This document shows, one piece after another, positions 12,601 to 25,367 of a DNA stretch of 64,000 bases; positions within the stretch are counted from its first letter, which is position 1, and each line of letters starts with the position of its first letter. Position numbers and translations under genes: made by a program. The stretch covers positions 72,854,421 through 72,918,420 of the forward strand of contig NC_077246.1 in assembly GCF_947179165.1 (NCBI RefSeq), read 5' to 3'. The notes under the pieces were generated by a model that was not told the origin of the DNA, did not search any database, and saw only the letters and a list, made by a program, of their open reading frames with translations. Origin of the DNA: Solanum dulcamara. Lineage: Eukaryota; Streptophyta; Magnoliopsida; Solanales; Solanaceae.

Positions 12601-14986
12601 AACATTATATTATTTAATTTCCTTAAAAGATATCTCATTATATTAAAAATATCTCTATATTTATATTGTTTCTCAATATTTTCAGCTATCAATATGCAGT
12701 TATCCGCTAACAATATGTATGACAAGAAAAGAATCCCAGAAAAAGAAAAAGAGAAAGCAAAATCAATGGCATATTCTATGGAATTTGATTACTAGTCCCT
12801 ACTTTGGATATGTCATGGGATCCACAAAAATTAAAGAATATAAAGTACCATTTGTATCTTTATATGCTTTTGTTTTCCAAATTTATTTATTTATTTAAAA
12901 TTTTTCATGTTTATTTCGCCTTAATTTAAGTGTCTTATTTTTTAATTTTTAATAAAAATTTCAATTTAAATATCTTATATGACAAATTTAAGATTACAAT
13001 AATTAATTGATTATAATATTTTTAATTTAACATTATAAAATTCAAAAAAAAATTAAATTTTTTAATTAATTTAAATTGAGACACATGAATTAGAAAGAGT
13101 ATATATTACATGCAAACTCACAAAAACAATTGATTATCAGAGACAAAAGAAAAGGATTAAAGTAGCAATATTTGTATGCAAAAACAATGATTACTATAAT
13201 AGAGATAAACCAACGGTTAGATTCTGCAAGCATCCAAAGGTGTTTCCATCATTAAGATGGAGATAACTTTATAGGGAAAAAAAATCTATTTTTTAAATTC
13301 AGTATTCGATATTCGTATTAAAATTCGACATGTTCAAAATCAGATCGTTCTTTTCTTTTAGAAAGGTCCGATGGTTTCTTTGTGGTGATCTTTCAGACTT
13401 TCACCATCTGTTGTCAAAATTTGGATTGTCCATTGCAAATTAAAGTTCATTTTTTGGGATAACTCTTTTAAAAAGATTTTTTTTTTTTCATTTTTGGAAG
13501 TCGAACACATCTTATTTAGAATGGAAGAATTCCAACCATTCCACGATAATACGGTATTAGTCTTTATACGAAAAGTTACAACTATTGATCAATATAGTCT
13601 TCTATAAAACGAACAAAAGAAGAGAAGAAAATATTATAATTGAGAAATTCTCGGACGTTAATGATGTATGGTTTAAAATTGTGGATAATAATTTTAATAT
13701 TCATCTTGACTCTTTTTTTTAATACAATATTTTTTACTATGTTAGAATTACGGTTTTACCATTAGATCAAAATTCCGGGCTTATTGATGTGATATCTTTT
13801 GGATTTATTTTTATGATAGAGAACCATCACATATTACCTTCTTATATATTTTCATGGTACAGAACTATCACATGTTACGCTTTATTATGTATTATCTGGT
13901 CCAAATCCAAGGCTTATAGTTGTAATCCTTTTAGATTTATGCAAGTGTTCATAGTACAGAACTATCATGTATTACGCTCTTATTACTAGATCAATATCCA
14001 AGGCTTATGGATGTGATATCCTTTAAGATTTATGTAAGTGTTCATGGTACATAACTAGGTTGAAAATGGAAATGAATAATATTTGCTACTCTTTCAAATT
14101 CAGGAGAAATTGAAAAATAACTAAGTTAGTCTTTTTCACTACATATATGAGTTGGATGATTTATAATTACTACTTAATTAGGAATACTAATTGTTAACAG
14201 AGAAGATAATTTTCAAAAAACATTACCATGAAAATGAACTAGCCAAAAAGAGAATAAAATCTATCTCTTCCGCATATTAGTTATCATATTTCGTTTTTCT
14301 AAAGTTATAAATTTGACTAGTTTTCGAAGTAAAATTTGATTAAATTCAACTAATTTTTAACAATTAAAATTTAAATATTGAAAATTATATATATAAAAAA
14401 TACAAGTAGTTGCAACTCTCCCATGTTGATTTGATGGGGAAAAGATATATTTTAAATATTAATTAAAATGAATATTACTATCACAAAGTATTGATAAACC
14501 CTTTCAACAGGCAATCCAACCAGTACATATGAAATGGAGAAATTCATAGTCAACAAAACCTCTCTTCACCCCACCTCCACCCCCACCCCATCCCACAAAC
14601 TAAAACAAAATTAAAAAAATAAAAATAAGAAAATTAGAACAAAAAGCAAGTGAAGACCTATTTAAATGGAGTTATATCAAGCAACAAATATTTAATAAAA
14701 TAATCAAGACATAAATAAATTGTTCATCAAAATACCTTCATCATATAAAACAAAATAAAAAATGTCATATTTACTAGGTAATAAAGATTTTGGATTTTTT
14801 TTCCAATAATAATAATTCCATCTCATTTAAGTTCATTTCATATCATTATATCATTATTCTAAATATTAAAATTTAAATAAAATTTGTTGAAATTAAAAAA
14901 AATTTAAGTAACCTGACCTAAACACTACCGTTATAAAAAAAAAGGAGAAAAAAAAAAGAGAATCCTCACTAGTTCTATTTTCTCGC
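12601..14986. other. AT-rich intergenic DNA with small repeats
   Basis: No gene is supported. 12915-13100 resembles a decayed member of the small element with ctccgttt-type ends seen at 61794-62045. A short tandem repeat lies at 13765-14057. The remainder is AT-rich and featureless; the final 200 bp may be 3' untranslated region of the minus-strand gene that follows. Confidence 0.45.
13765..14057. repeat. Degenerate tandem repeat, about 95-100 bp, three copies
   Basis: The string catggtacagaactatca with variants recurs near 13852, 13950 and 14043, and ccaaggcttat with variants recurs before each (13778, 13905, 13999). No coding potential. Confidence 0.65.
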
Positions 14987-15355
14987 TTACTTCTTTCCTC
15001 CTTCTATTGTTGTTGTCGTCGTCGTAGTCGTCTTAGCTTCTTGTTGTTGTTGTGGTGATGGTGATGGTGATGATTGTGTAGTATTAGGAATACCACCATC
15101 AATACAACTTCTACATTTTCTTTCAACCCATCCTTCAATATCATCTTCACCATTACCACTAAAATGTCTACCACCACAAAGCCTAGCAATAATACTAGCA
15201 ATAACACCAAGTATAGTTATTACTGCTAGTACTACTAGCAATGTCTCTATAGATCTATGTGTATTATTAGTTGAAGAAGAAGATGATGATGAATAGTAAT
15301 TATTATTGTTTTGTTGATCCACTACAAGTGGTGGCAACTCTTTCTCATTCTCCAT
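14987..15355 (-). CDS. Small single-pass membrane protein, conserved in plants, function unknown
   Basis: A 122-residue protein from a single exon. Residues 1-37 are polar and rich in Asn and Ser; residues 38-60 form one hydrophobic segment (TLLVVLAVITILGVIASIIA); then come ARLCGGRHF, an acidic patch, and a Cys-containing motif WVERKCRSCIDGG (about 76-88), followed by a low-complexity Pro/Gln/Thr tail ending in GGKK. The membrane segment plus the CGGRHF and CRSCIDGG motifs match, from memory, a family of uncharacterised plant proteins. The ATG at 15353-15355 is the only one that fits the frame and keeps the polar head. The tail repeats are SSR-like at DNA level. A plausible TATA (tatatataa on this strand, near 15765-15773) implies a leader of about 380 nt holding a 156-bp tandem duplication. 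Role is not known. Confidence 0.8.
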   Translation of the reverse strand: MENEKELPPLVVDQQNNNNYYSSSSSSSTNNTHRSIETLLVVLAVITILGVIASIIARLCGGRHFSGNGEDDIEGWVERKCRSCIDGGIPNTTQSSPSPSPQQQQEAKTTTTTTTTIEGGKK

Positions 15356-15382
15356 TCTTCTTTTTTTTGGTGTTTGTGTGTA

Positions 15383-15690
15383 GGGGTGGGGTGGGGTGGG
15401 GGTTCAAGTTCTTGAAAGTGTGGAAAAAGATGGTGGAAGAAGAGTTTGTGGGGAAATGTTTGAGTTTGATGAAGAGGAGTGTTGGGTAGTAGTTAGAGAG
15501 TTTAGACTTTTAGAGTGTTGAAAGAGGGTTGTTGGGGGGTGGGGGTAGGGGTGGGGGGTTCAAGTTCTTGAAAGTGTGGTAAAAGATGGTGGAAGAAGAG
15601 TTTGTAGGGAAATATTTGAGTTTGATGAAGAGGAGTGTTGGATAGTAGTTAAAGAGTTTAGAGTGTTTGAAAGAGGGTTTTTGAAATATG
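15383..15690. repeat. Tandem duplication, period 156 bp, in the leader of the minus-strand membrane-protein gene
   Basis: Two near-identical copies begin at the GGGGT-rich tract and ggttcaagttcttgaaagtg (15401 and 15557). They share agatggtggaagaagagttt and tgatgaagaggagtgttgg. The copies differ by few changes plus a small indel, so the event is fairly recent. Both copies lie between the likely transcription start and the ATG. Confidence 0.88.
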
Positions 15691-15841
15691 TGTTTGGTGA
15701 TGAGAGAGAGTGAAAAATGTGTTGGTGAAAGTATAGTTTGAGTTGGAAAAAAGAAATATATAATGACTTATATATATTTTGTGTTTTAAAAAAAATTATA
15801 TTATTAAGATATAAGGTTAATAAGTAATCGTGTATTGTCAC

Positions 15842-16077
15842 GATGGAAGAGCTAAGGGACTAGTTTTCTTATCTCCAATTGTTACATGTTTGCTTCATTA
15901 ATTGTGTACATCTTGTTATTTTTCTGTCGTTATTTTTCTTTTTTACATGCTTTGTAATATATTATTGTGTCAGCTTGTTGAAAATAATTTTTTCTACCCC
16001 ATAAAAATAGGAGTAACCATATTCTTTTCAATCTCTACTTATGAAACTATGAATATATTATTTTTTTATTATTATTA

Positions 16078-16123
<46 letters not shown>

Positions 16124-19100
16124 ATAGCATGATTTGACTTTCTATTGAATATAATGACCCTATATGGGGCAAAACAATAATGTAAAGGGGGACTTGTTGG
16201 TGTATGTGTTGTCAAAAAGTTGATTAAAGATCACAAATTAGTATTCATCTTTGAAAATATGTTGCCATCAAAAGTATATAGTAGGCCCCATTTTTAAAAG
16301 AATATTTATTTATTTATTTTGTCTTTTTTATTATTATGATTAGTATATTTATCTTTTCTTACCCTCAAAAAGTACAAAATTATAATGTACATGTATGATG
16401 AAATAAAATATATAATTCTACTTAATGTCAAAAACTGTTAAATTCTTTAGAATTTAAGTACATATTTTGAGCTAAGATATCCTTACTTAACTATGCTTAT
16501 ACTAGTTTGAGTTAATAAACCTTTTGATTCTTCGATTTTGCGATATTTAGCTAAATATATTTAATCTTTAATTAATTTTATGATATCTAACTAAAGATAT
16601 TTAATTTTAAATTAATTGAGATATATATATATATATATATATTTGTGAATTTGTATGTTACCATAATAATATATTTTTTCTATTTGTGGTTACTACTCCC
16701 AAAAGTTCTTTTTCTTGGGGTTGGGGGTGGGTGGGTTTTTGGTAGAATTTTTGTCTTTCGTTGGTGTCACATGTTTGCCTTTAAATATGAAGTGAGACCC
16801 CCAAGATTTTGATTATATATATATATATATATTATGTTAAAGTATTGTTAATGATAAAGGTAAATAAATACAAGATGATTTACTATTAATAAACCAAAAA
16901 CTTAATGGATGACAATATTGAGCAAGTTAAACCTATTTCCAATATGAAATAAGACCAAAAAAAAAAAAATTGTTGAAAAAATTCTCTTTTTCATTCTTTA
17001 ATTAGTAATTTTCCAAGTATTTTTTTCTTAGAAATTGCATGTCTTTCTCAGCCCAGTTGGCAATTTTGACAACTAGTAAGTAATAAATTTGATGTGATGT
17101 AACATTATTTTCACCTGAACCAATAATACTATTTAACACTATAAGTTATACATATAATGACATTTCCATAAAGTCCTCCTGCTGCATGCACTGAATTTAT
17201 ATATTACATTTGTCTATGAACAGATAAGTTTGAAAAGCTTATACACACAAAAAGTATAAAAAATATTCTGAATAAATAGTATGTCCTTGCTTTAATTCAA
17301 ACTTTAGACAGCTTCTTTGTTGTTTTTTTTTTTAAAAAAAATAATTATAATCCTAGGTGGTGAAACTTAAAAAATGTTCAACTTTCTTGATAATTTCATA
17401 TTAATATCTTATTTTATTTGCTCATTTTACTGGTTTTAAGCTCGGATACAGAAGGAGAGTTATCGAGGATTAATCGAAAATAACCTCTCTACCTCATAAA
17501 GATAGAAATAAAGTTATATCCAACTTATTTTCTTCGGTCTTCACTTGTTGTTGTTGTTTTATTGTTTTACTTTTGGCTAGATTGGTGGTATAGTGAAATA
17601 ATTCTACGTTATCGGCTCGATTAATTGCTTTTAAGATCGCTATAATTATAACACAATTAAAATTTATCGAGTATCTAAAAAGTTTAGTTATCTCGGACTA
17701 AAACTACAAACCTGAGGTCTAAAATTTTAAATCTCGAATTTGAAAGGGTTTGAAGTTTGAATTTTCATAGCCTAGTAGACCTTAGGGCGGAGTTAGGGAC
17801 AAATAGTTCAAATTCAAAATCGACATTGTGAAGAAGAAGGAGGAGGAGGAGAAGGAAGAGTCTAAGTTATCAAATCTGGCTAAACGTTAAATAGTTTTAC
17901 TAACAAAGTAGATATATTTTAACAATGCCCTTAAAATCAACGACGGACCTAACTTGTAAGATATGAGTTCATATGAATCTGCAGATAGCTTTGTATTAAG
18001 AAGTTCACTAAATATTTATAAATATTTGATGATAAACTTAATGGAGTATTATTTTATATATTTCTAACCTTTTTATTATTATTATTGTTATCATTATTAT
18101 TATTATTATTATTTTCTAAGATACTTTACGTCAAACAAAAGTAATAACGTCTCTTTTTGGACTGAAATCCGCCAGAATTTATGCCTCTAGCTTTGCATAA
18201 CTATTTTGTCTTTTTGAAAAACAAATAAAAAAAACACTTTATACTTTATACTTTAAGATAAACAATGGATTGTATTAAACTTTTCGTTTGGGAAGGTAGA
18301 ATATACGCAAACATTATGAAGTAAGAAGTTAAATAATATAAATTTTCAATGAAAAAATATATAATATAAATTTAGAATAATAAAATTTGACTAAAAAATT
18401 TGAAAAGTTTATATAATGATATCGAAATAGTGTTGCGCTGAATTTGATAAGCTGATTTAATGATATTAAAATAGTGTTGATTAGTTTTAGTGCTTAAAAT
18501 TTGAAGAAGATACCAAAAATAAATTTGATCTTTTTATAAACATACGGCAAATTTTATGTAATGTAGAAGGCTCGACCGTTTGAGAGACTTTAAAATATTC
18601 ATTAATGGGTGATACAAATAGTGAAGGGGAATAAAAAAAATAAAATATAAGAATAATAATGTTGGTTCATGATATTCGTCAGAATATAAATGAGGCAACA
18701 AAATCGATAGCCACATAAGATAGGATGCTATAACTAACTAAACGCTATTCTATTTATCAATTATTACAACACTTCTTGTATTAAATGAGGTATAAAATTA
18801 TTATATTTTCCATTCAAAAAATTCTTTTTCAAATTTATCAATACATGATTTTTTTTTAACAATATATATATATATATACATCTTTGGGAGAAAATAGGAG
18901 TCCAAAAAAATTAAGGCACCAAGCGATTGATTTAGTGGCCTTATGATCGAGATGCCGCCGATTGTCTATATTTACCCTTTGTGTAATTATCAGATCAAAT
19001 TTATCTCTATAGTTATATTATCACATCAAATTTATCCCTTTATTATTGAAAAAGATTTAACATTATCCTTTATTATTATATAAGTTCATATATGCTCTTA

Positions 19101-20549
19101 ACGTTATAAGGTCAAAGATTTCAATTTGTATTTCCTCATAGGGGGGAAATGGGCAAAATAGCTATTTTTTCTGCCGCTAATAATAAAGTTGTCATCATCT
19201 CAAAACTAATCAATATTTACTCACTCTTTAATGTTGGAAAAATATTTGAATAAAAATACGTATATCTAAAGCATGAAAATACTCTTATGATATGATGGAG
19301 TTCGTGATTCTACAATTGAGAACTCAAGCAAAAGTTATGGGGTTCGCTCGAATCCCTTTATTACACACTAGCTCCGCCCCTGCATGGAACTCACTTAAGT
19401 TCGAACTCGGATAAGTAACTCAAAAACTTTGTATCCCACACCATTTTTACCTTAGGAGAAGGATTTGGAGGCCCATTACATATCATGGGCTTTTTCATTT
19501 ATAAAGAAAGCCGGCCCAAGCCCATTTTTGTTACATCCTTGAAACCCACTCTTTTAGTCATTTTTATGGAAAATAATAAAAAGTCTTAGAAATAATTGGT
19601 ATTGTTAAGGAAAATCAAAATGAAAAATCAAGAATTATTGAGTTATTATTATATATCATATATGTAGTTTAAGATATTATAACAAGTCATTAAATTTTTT
19701 TAATTAATCAGATATTTCAGATTCGAACCTCTAGAAATAAAAAAACATTATATTGGGAGCACTCCCCGCGTGACCCCCTTTTATTCAAAAATGTATCATG
19801 CAATAGGTAAATTCAAATTTAGTCTGATCACAATACGATACTGAACACCAAATTGGAAACAATTCGCGGTGCACACTTTTGGCATAAAACGACTTTATTG
19901 TTCTCATTATTCATAAATTAATACATTAAATCATTTTCCCTTTAATAATACTAAAAGTTTGTACACATGTGCACGTCACATGATGCCAAATTGTATAAAA
20001 AGGAATAATAAAAAAGATAGTAATATAAAATGAATTATGTGTTTGCAAATCGTATCAATTATACAGTGCAATTGTACTTAAGATATAGAAATAATATTAT
20101 TAAATTGAGAACAATAAAATATTTAATATTCTCCTAAAACTTTGACTTACAGGAGAATGTAACAAAAAGTTCCTTGTTGTTTGAGCTTTACTCCATACCC
20201 CAAAGTGATTGCTCCTATCAATGGTTTACTCCGTTTATTTTTATCTATGCACTATACTATTTTAAAATGTCTAACATATTTATTCAGCTAATAAAAATAA
20301 TGAATATATTTTTATTTATTATTAGAGTAGAAGGCTAATACATAGTCTCGTTATTCTTCTGGATTAGTAGGCGTATTAGTGCATTATAATTTCTTATGCT
20401 CTGACTTCTGTTATTATCTTTCTATTACTTTCTGTACTTTGATTACTCTATTTTATCTGTGTCGCTTTCGTTATTTGCGTTATTCGTTATTTACTTTCTC
20501 ATATCACTTTGAACTTCTTAGCCTTATCTGACCTCTTTTTATGCTTCTT
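15842..20549. other. Gene-poor AT-rich region with microsatellites
   Basis: No coding region is supported. An ATT/TTA microsatellite occupies about 16066-16127 and another 18066-18113; AT dinucleotide runs lie at 16621-16642, 16815-16833 and 18863-18878. A decayed TTG-tailed SINE is at 17461-17557. Fragments of dispersed repeats lie near 17935-18050 and 19310-19385. A cluster of TGGGCY motifs at 19470-19530 has no gene attached. Confidence 0.5.
17461..17557 (+). mobile_element. Decayed TTG-tailed SINE-derived repeat
   Basis: The block taatcgaaaataacctctct, acctcataaagatagaaata and a terminal run of TTG triplets (17546-17557) match the pattern of the family at 40888-41014. Confidence 0.55.
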
Positions 20550-20662
20550 TTGAGCCGAGGGTCTCTCGGAAACAGTCATCCTACCTTGGTAGGAGTAAGG
20601 TCTGCGTACACTTTACCCTCCCCAAACCCCACGTTGTGGATTTCACTGGGTTGTTGTTGTTC
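20550..20662 (+). mobile_element. TTG-tailed SINE-derived repeat
   Basis: A well-preserved copy: ttgagccgagggtctctcgg, aaacagtcatcctacc, taggagtaaggtctgcgtac, accctccccaaaccccac and gggttgttgttgtt. It matches the copy at 40888-41014 closely over its whole length. The tRNA-like 5' half is missing, so this is a 3' fragment or a family defined by this part. Confidence 0.75.
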
Positions 20663-20910
20663 TTGCTATTAAATACTATTCATTTTTCAATGTTTATATG
20701 ACTTGTATTTAACAAAAGTGATTTGAAAAAATTACCCCTATCATTTACTGTTTTTTAATCCCTGTATAAAGTCAATAGTGGACAACTATTATTGGGTAGA
20801 GGAAGTAAATCATATGCTTGTCTTTTTATATTTTGGGTTTTTCACAGTTCGATATTCGTGTTAGGATTTGACTATATTTGAATTTGCACATTGATATATT
20901 TTGTCCTACA

Positions 20911-21821
20911 TAAAACTTAGAGAAAATGGTCAAAACTACCTTTCAACTATTCAAAATAGAGCATATATACCCTTAAATTATATTCTGGCTCAAAAATACT
21001 CTTTCCGTCATACTATTAACTCACTTCTACCTCCTCCGTTAGATGAAATAAAATGTGGTATCCTATGTGTATTAATGTACGTCACATAGAATCTCCACAT
21101 AACCATTCCACCCCACCCACCCTATCAAATAAAAGACCCAAATTCACCCATTAAAAGACCAAAACCATCCTTGACTCCTGTAGTTATAGATGCTACAATT
21201 AATTTGCAGCAATTTTTAAACAACTTCAGTAACAATTTGCGGAAGTCAAGCACCCTTATTTGTTGGTCAAACTTTAGGAAGAACACTTCAGCTACTTCCC
21301 AAGCATCTATTGATCACGTTGAACGTACAATTAAGTTGCTCTGCAGCTCACTTCAGGCTCGATCGCATCCATCTTTTTTTCTAGAAAAGCACCTGCTTGA
21401 TTAGGCACCACATTTGCTTAATTGTCATTTTGGAAAATTAAACTCATCACCCTTTGTTAGCTATGTCCACTGGATGAAAATGATAGTTTAGCAAATTAAA
21501 TAACCAATTAATAATTTGCTTAAAAACTATTGCAAATTAATTGTGGCAGCCATAACTACAAGAGTCAAAAATGAGTTTGGGTCTTTTAATGGGTGGATTT
21601 GAGTCTTTTAATTGATAGGGTGAGATGGGATGCTTACGTGGAGATCCTATGTGGCGTAAATTAATACATATGGGATGTTACATTTCATTCCGTCAAACGG
21701 AGGGGTAGAAGTGAGCCAATTGTATGACCGAAAGGGTATTTTAGCCAAACTATAGTTTAAGGGCATATGTGCTCTATTCGAATAGTTGAAAGATAATTTT
21801 TGCCCTTTTCCGTAAAACTTA
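20911..21821. mobile_element. Mutator-like non-autonomous element with about 290-bp inverted repeats and a 9-bp target duplication
   Basis: Taaaactta occurs at 20911-20919 and again at 21813-21821, flanking an 893-bp element (20920-21812). Its ends are inverted copies: gagaaaatggtcaaaac on the left matches cggaaaagggcaaaaa read inward from the right. The similarity continues through caactattc, cactyctacc and acccattaaaagac, and reaches about 21215 on the left and 21520 on the right. Direct duplications of 9 bp and very long inverted repeats are the hallmark of Mutator-like elements. No transposase is present. The central 300 bp is less AT-rich than its surroundings and may be captured host sequence. 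Confidence 0.85.
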
Positions 21822-22725
21822 TGATTGATAGAAAATATTGATTCACTCGTTAAGGCCTAATTCGATCTTTGTAGAGTTTTCGAGATATTCTCCTACAAAC
21901 ATTTATTATAACATCTATTACAGTTTTTTGCTTAGATATGCAACTTGACAAATATACATCTATAATAATTAACTTATCAATTCCTCGATTAATATTATAA
22001 GAATCGTTATTGAACATTGTGTATGCAATTGTAGAGGCTCCAAAAGAAAATAATATTTTTCAGTTTAAATAATTTTATTTTACTCTTAATGAGATGATGT
22101 ATAATCGCTCAAATATCAATTGTTTGTTTTAGACTATACAAGTGTCAAAAAGAATTCTTCATTTTTATTAGATATTTTGGTGGCAATGACCTTAAATCCA
22201 AATTTGATTGATCAAACATTTGGGGTGGGGTGGGTAGGGGACCAACAACAGCTAGCAAAAAACCTAGAAAACTCTTGGGGACCAAAAGCTCATGAATTTT
22301 GTACTTCAAAAGTGCCTAAAGGTCAAGCTTATCTTAAGATATAACAATATCTATTTGTGTTTTTTCATACAAGAAATAAAATATAATATATAAATTTAGA
22401 CATTTTTCATCCTACATTTTATTGCAAAAATAAAATAAAATATTGAATGATTGATTCATCATTAAAAATATTATTAATCCCTAGAAAAGTTGAATATCAT
22501 GGTATCCTAACAACGATAAATTAATAAAAGAATTTGATAAGCGAAATTTGTTAATTTAAAGAAAAAAATTAAAAAAATTATGTGTATCTCGTCATTTATA
22601 TCAAAATCACAAGATTCTCATGATCTCAAGACAATTAACTACATAAATTTCAATATAAATGGAAAAAAAGGTTTTATCGACCTTTTTGGAAAATACATTC
22701 ATTCATCTCAAACCAACTGATGCAA

Positions 22726-22935
22726 GAGATCCGAAATCAGATTCGCAATATAGAAGAGAAGAAGGAGATCCTCCTCCAGAAACAAAGGGAACTATTTTTA
22801 ATATTTTTTGAATCAAATAAATCTCATCTTTTCGAGGATGATTGAACTGGAGATCCGGAATCACTTCACGATATATAAGAAAAGAAGGAGACCCTCCAAA
22901 AACAAAAGGAATTGTTTTTATTATTTTGAAGATAA
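22726..22935. repeat. Diverged tandem duplication, period about 124 bp
   Basis: Gagatccgaaatcag at 22726 and gagatccggaatcac at 22850 start two copies that share a gaagaaggaga stretch and an aaacaaa(a)ggaa stretch. A minus-strand open frame over them repeats a peptide for this reason and is not taken as a gene. Confidence 0.7.
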
Positions 22936-24659
22936 TTGAAGTGTCCATAAATTAATTCTAACATCATCATTTTTAATTAAACATTGGTTGTACACATAAC
23001 TATTTATAGTAATAAGGTCAAATACAAAGTAACAAACATTAAATTCTCGTGAACAATGAATTGTCACATGAATTTAGTCCTTTGGTTATTATGTTGTCCG
23101 GACTTTTTTTATTTTTATATTTTTTAAGTTTCTTTATTTTATATATTTAAATTAGGCAAGTTGTCATTCACAATTTCATTTATTTGTTGTTTATAACATT
23201 TTGTTTTGATTTATGTAGACAAATTAACATGTTTAACAATTAAATATATCAACAAAAAGTCATATAAGCCCATATATACAACTATATATATGTCCTACAC
23301 AAAAGAAAAAAACATGTGATTTGTTTCATATTTTTAGTTAATATAGAACAATATTGTTATGGATTTGATTTGTTTAATAATTGTATTGTTGTATATCTTC
23401 TTTTCAAAAAATATTTTTGCATAATTTTATTTCTATTTTTCCTGAAGTTATGTATTTACCCCTCAAAGTTGTATAGAAAAGTGATCACGAGCAGGGGCGG
23501 ACCTAGAAGTAATCCAGGGGATTTACATTGTATATACGAGGTATTTTAAAGAATTTTTATGTCTATATATTAATTTTGAACCTCTTGAATAAAAGATTAG
23601 GGGTTGACTTAGTGGTTTAGAGGTTCAAAACTAACCTTGAGGTATCAAACTCAAATCTTAAGCATTTTTGCCTCTCAGAATGGTATTTCTCAATGCAAAC
23701 TAGATTAGTCAGCTTTAAAACGAGATACCAGAGGGTAGAGACCTAGTGAAAAAAACCGAACAACTTCTTTTCACAAAATAACACAACTTTTAGAAGAAAT
23801 TTCCTTTAGTAAAGAGTATTTTAATCCTAAAAAATGAAACTTTTTGATACGAATTCGAATTAATTAGTCCCAAAATGAAGAGTGGAAAAAAAAAACTAGT
23901 TCATCCTAAATAAAAGAAAGAATCTTTAGAATAAATTGTCTTTGGCAAGAATCACTTTATCAAAACTGAAAATTTTCTATACAAATTCAAGTTTTTAATA
24001 TGTTTCAAAGTGGATATCGAATATTAGATTAAAAAAAAAAACAATTTATTGTCCCAAGAACCTTGAGAGAACAAATCTCAAAGGTGAAAAGTCTACCAAC
24101 CAAAAGTTTTTTAACTTTGTTCTAACTTTATTGTCATTTGTGTACTTTAAAATAAAATAGTAATATCCTTTTCTTCTGGACTAGGAATGAATAACATTGG
24201 TGAAAAGGGATGACAATTAATTACCAAAAGTTTTGTTTAAAATTATTCTATCTTTTAGATGGGACAAATATATACAACAAACTTATAACACAAATAATTA
24301 AATTATTGAAAAGTCATACCTATGAAATTATTTTTTGAACTTTGATTCACTTCATCGTCATCAATAAATCTAGAATTTTGATTAAAATATTATAAAAAAA
24401 CAAAATAATACAAGCAAGAAACCTCATACACCACCAATGAGGGAATGAGTGATTATTGATTTTAATCAGAAATTATGAATTCGAATTTTGAAAATAAAGA
24501 ATCATTTAATAGGGAGCATTTTATTTTTTTAAAATTAGGCGGGAATAGTAATCGCGGCTTATGTGTGGGAGTCTAGTAGCACTAGCCTATCTCTCTTCTT
24601 TGATTTAGATGGTTCAAAATTAGTATATGTACAAAAAATATAGAAACTTACATAAATAT

Positions 24660-24990
24660 ACTATATTAAATAATATTTATCATTTATAGCAATAAAATTT
24701 TTATTTTTATTTTTATTTTTAGTAAACATTTATAATACATTTATAATACAGTTTTAATACATATTACAGAGAACAATTTATAAAATACTTATAATACAAA
24801 TTTTATTGATGAATAATACATTTATCACATACTTTAATACACTTATAATATATTGTATCAATTTCTTACTAAGCAAGCATAATATATTTTAAAAACACTT
24901 ATAATACATTTATATCATATGCATAATTTACTTTTAATACATAATACAAATTTATCATAGTATTGCTATATATTATTATAAATAGTAATA
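24660..24990. repeat. Degenerate minisatellite of a tataatacattta-like motif
   Basis: Variants of tataatacattta recur more than ten times, mostly 10-25 bp apart. Almost pure A/T; no coding meaning. Confidence 0.7.
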
Positions 24991-25230
24991 AATAAAAAAT
25001 ATCATTAAAATTAATAATTATTTATTAAAAAAATACTCACTCAAATAATTTTTTCCAATAAATAATTTTTTACGAAAAGAATTTTGATGAATCCCTGACA
25101 TCCACGTAGATCTGCCCTGTCCACCCCATAGGGCGAATGGATCTGAATACTACATAGCAAAAAGAAAAAGTTGAAAAAAAAAAGCAGCATAACTCCTATA
25201 AAGTAGTGTGCTATCAATAGCTTCTCTCCC

Positions 25231-25240
25231 TATATATAAT
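25231..25240 (+). promoter_or_regulatory. TATA box of the GH3 gene
   Basis: Tatatataat lies in the right place for a transcription start near 25265, ahead of a leader that includes an intron. Positional inference. Confidence 0.55.
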
Positions 25241-25367
25241 AAATCTTCCATTCTACTTTTAAACAGTTCAAAAAAAATAAATTCCTCCACCAAAAAAATT
25301 AAATAAATCTATCTTCAGAAAATCAACAAGAAAAAAAAAATATCTTCTGGAGTCTGCATTTTTTTCT

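Larger units (their letters stand above)
21822..25230. other. AT-rich intergenic DNA upstream of the GH3 gene
   Basis: No gene is supported. It contains a 124-bp tandem duplication (22726-22935), a dispersed-repeat copy around 23490-23760 (gggcggacctag, then ttttgaacctcttgaat) and a minisatellite-like AT tract (24660-24990). The last 150 bp should hold the GH3 promoter. Confidence 0.45.

Noticed and set aside
15560..15841. 93-residue minus-strand frame upstream of the membrane-protein gene
   Set aside because: It begins upstream of the probable transcription start, covers duplicated leader DNA and has low-complexity sequence only.
22703..22948. 81-residue minus-strand frame with internal repeat
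   Set aside because: Explained by a 124-bp tandem duplication; no promoter context or family resemblance.
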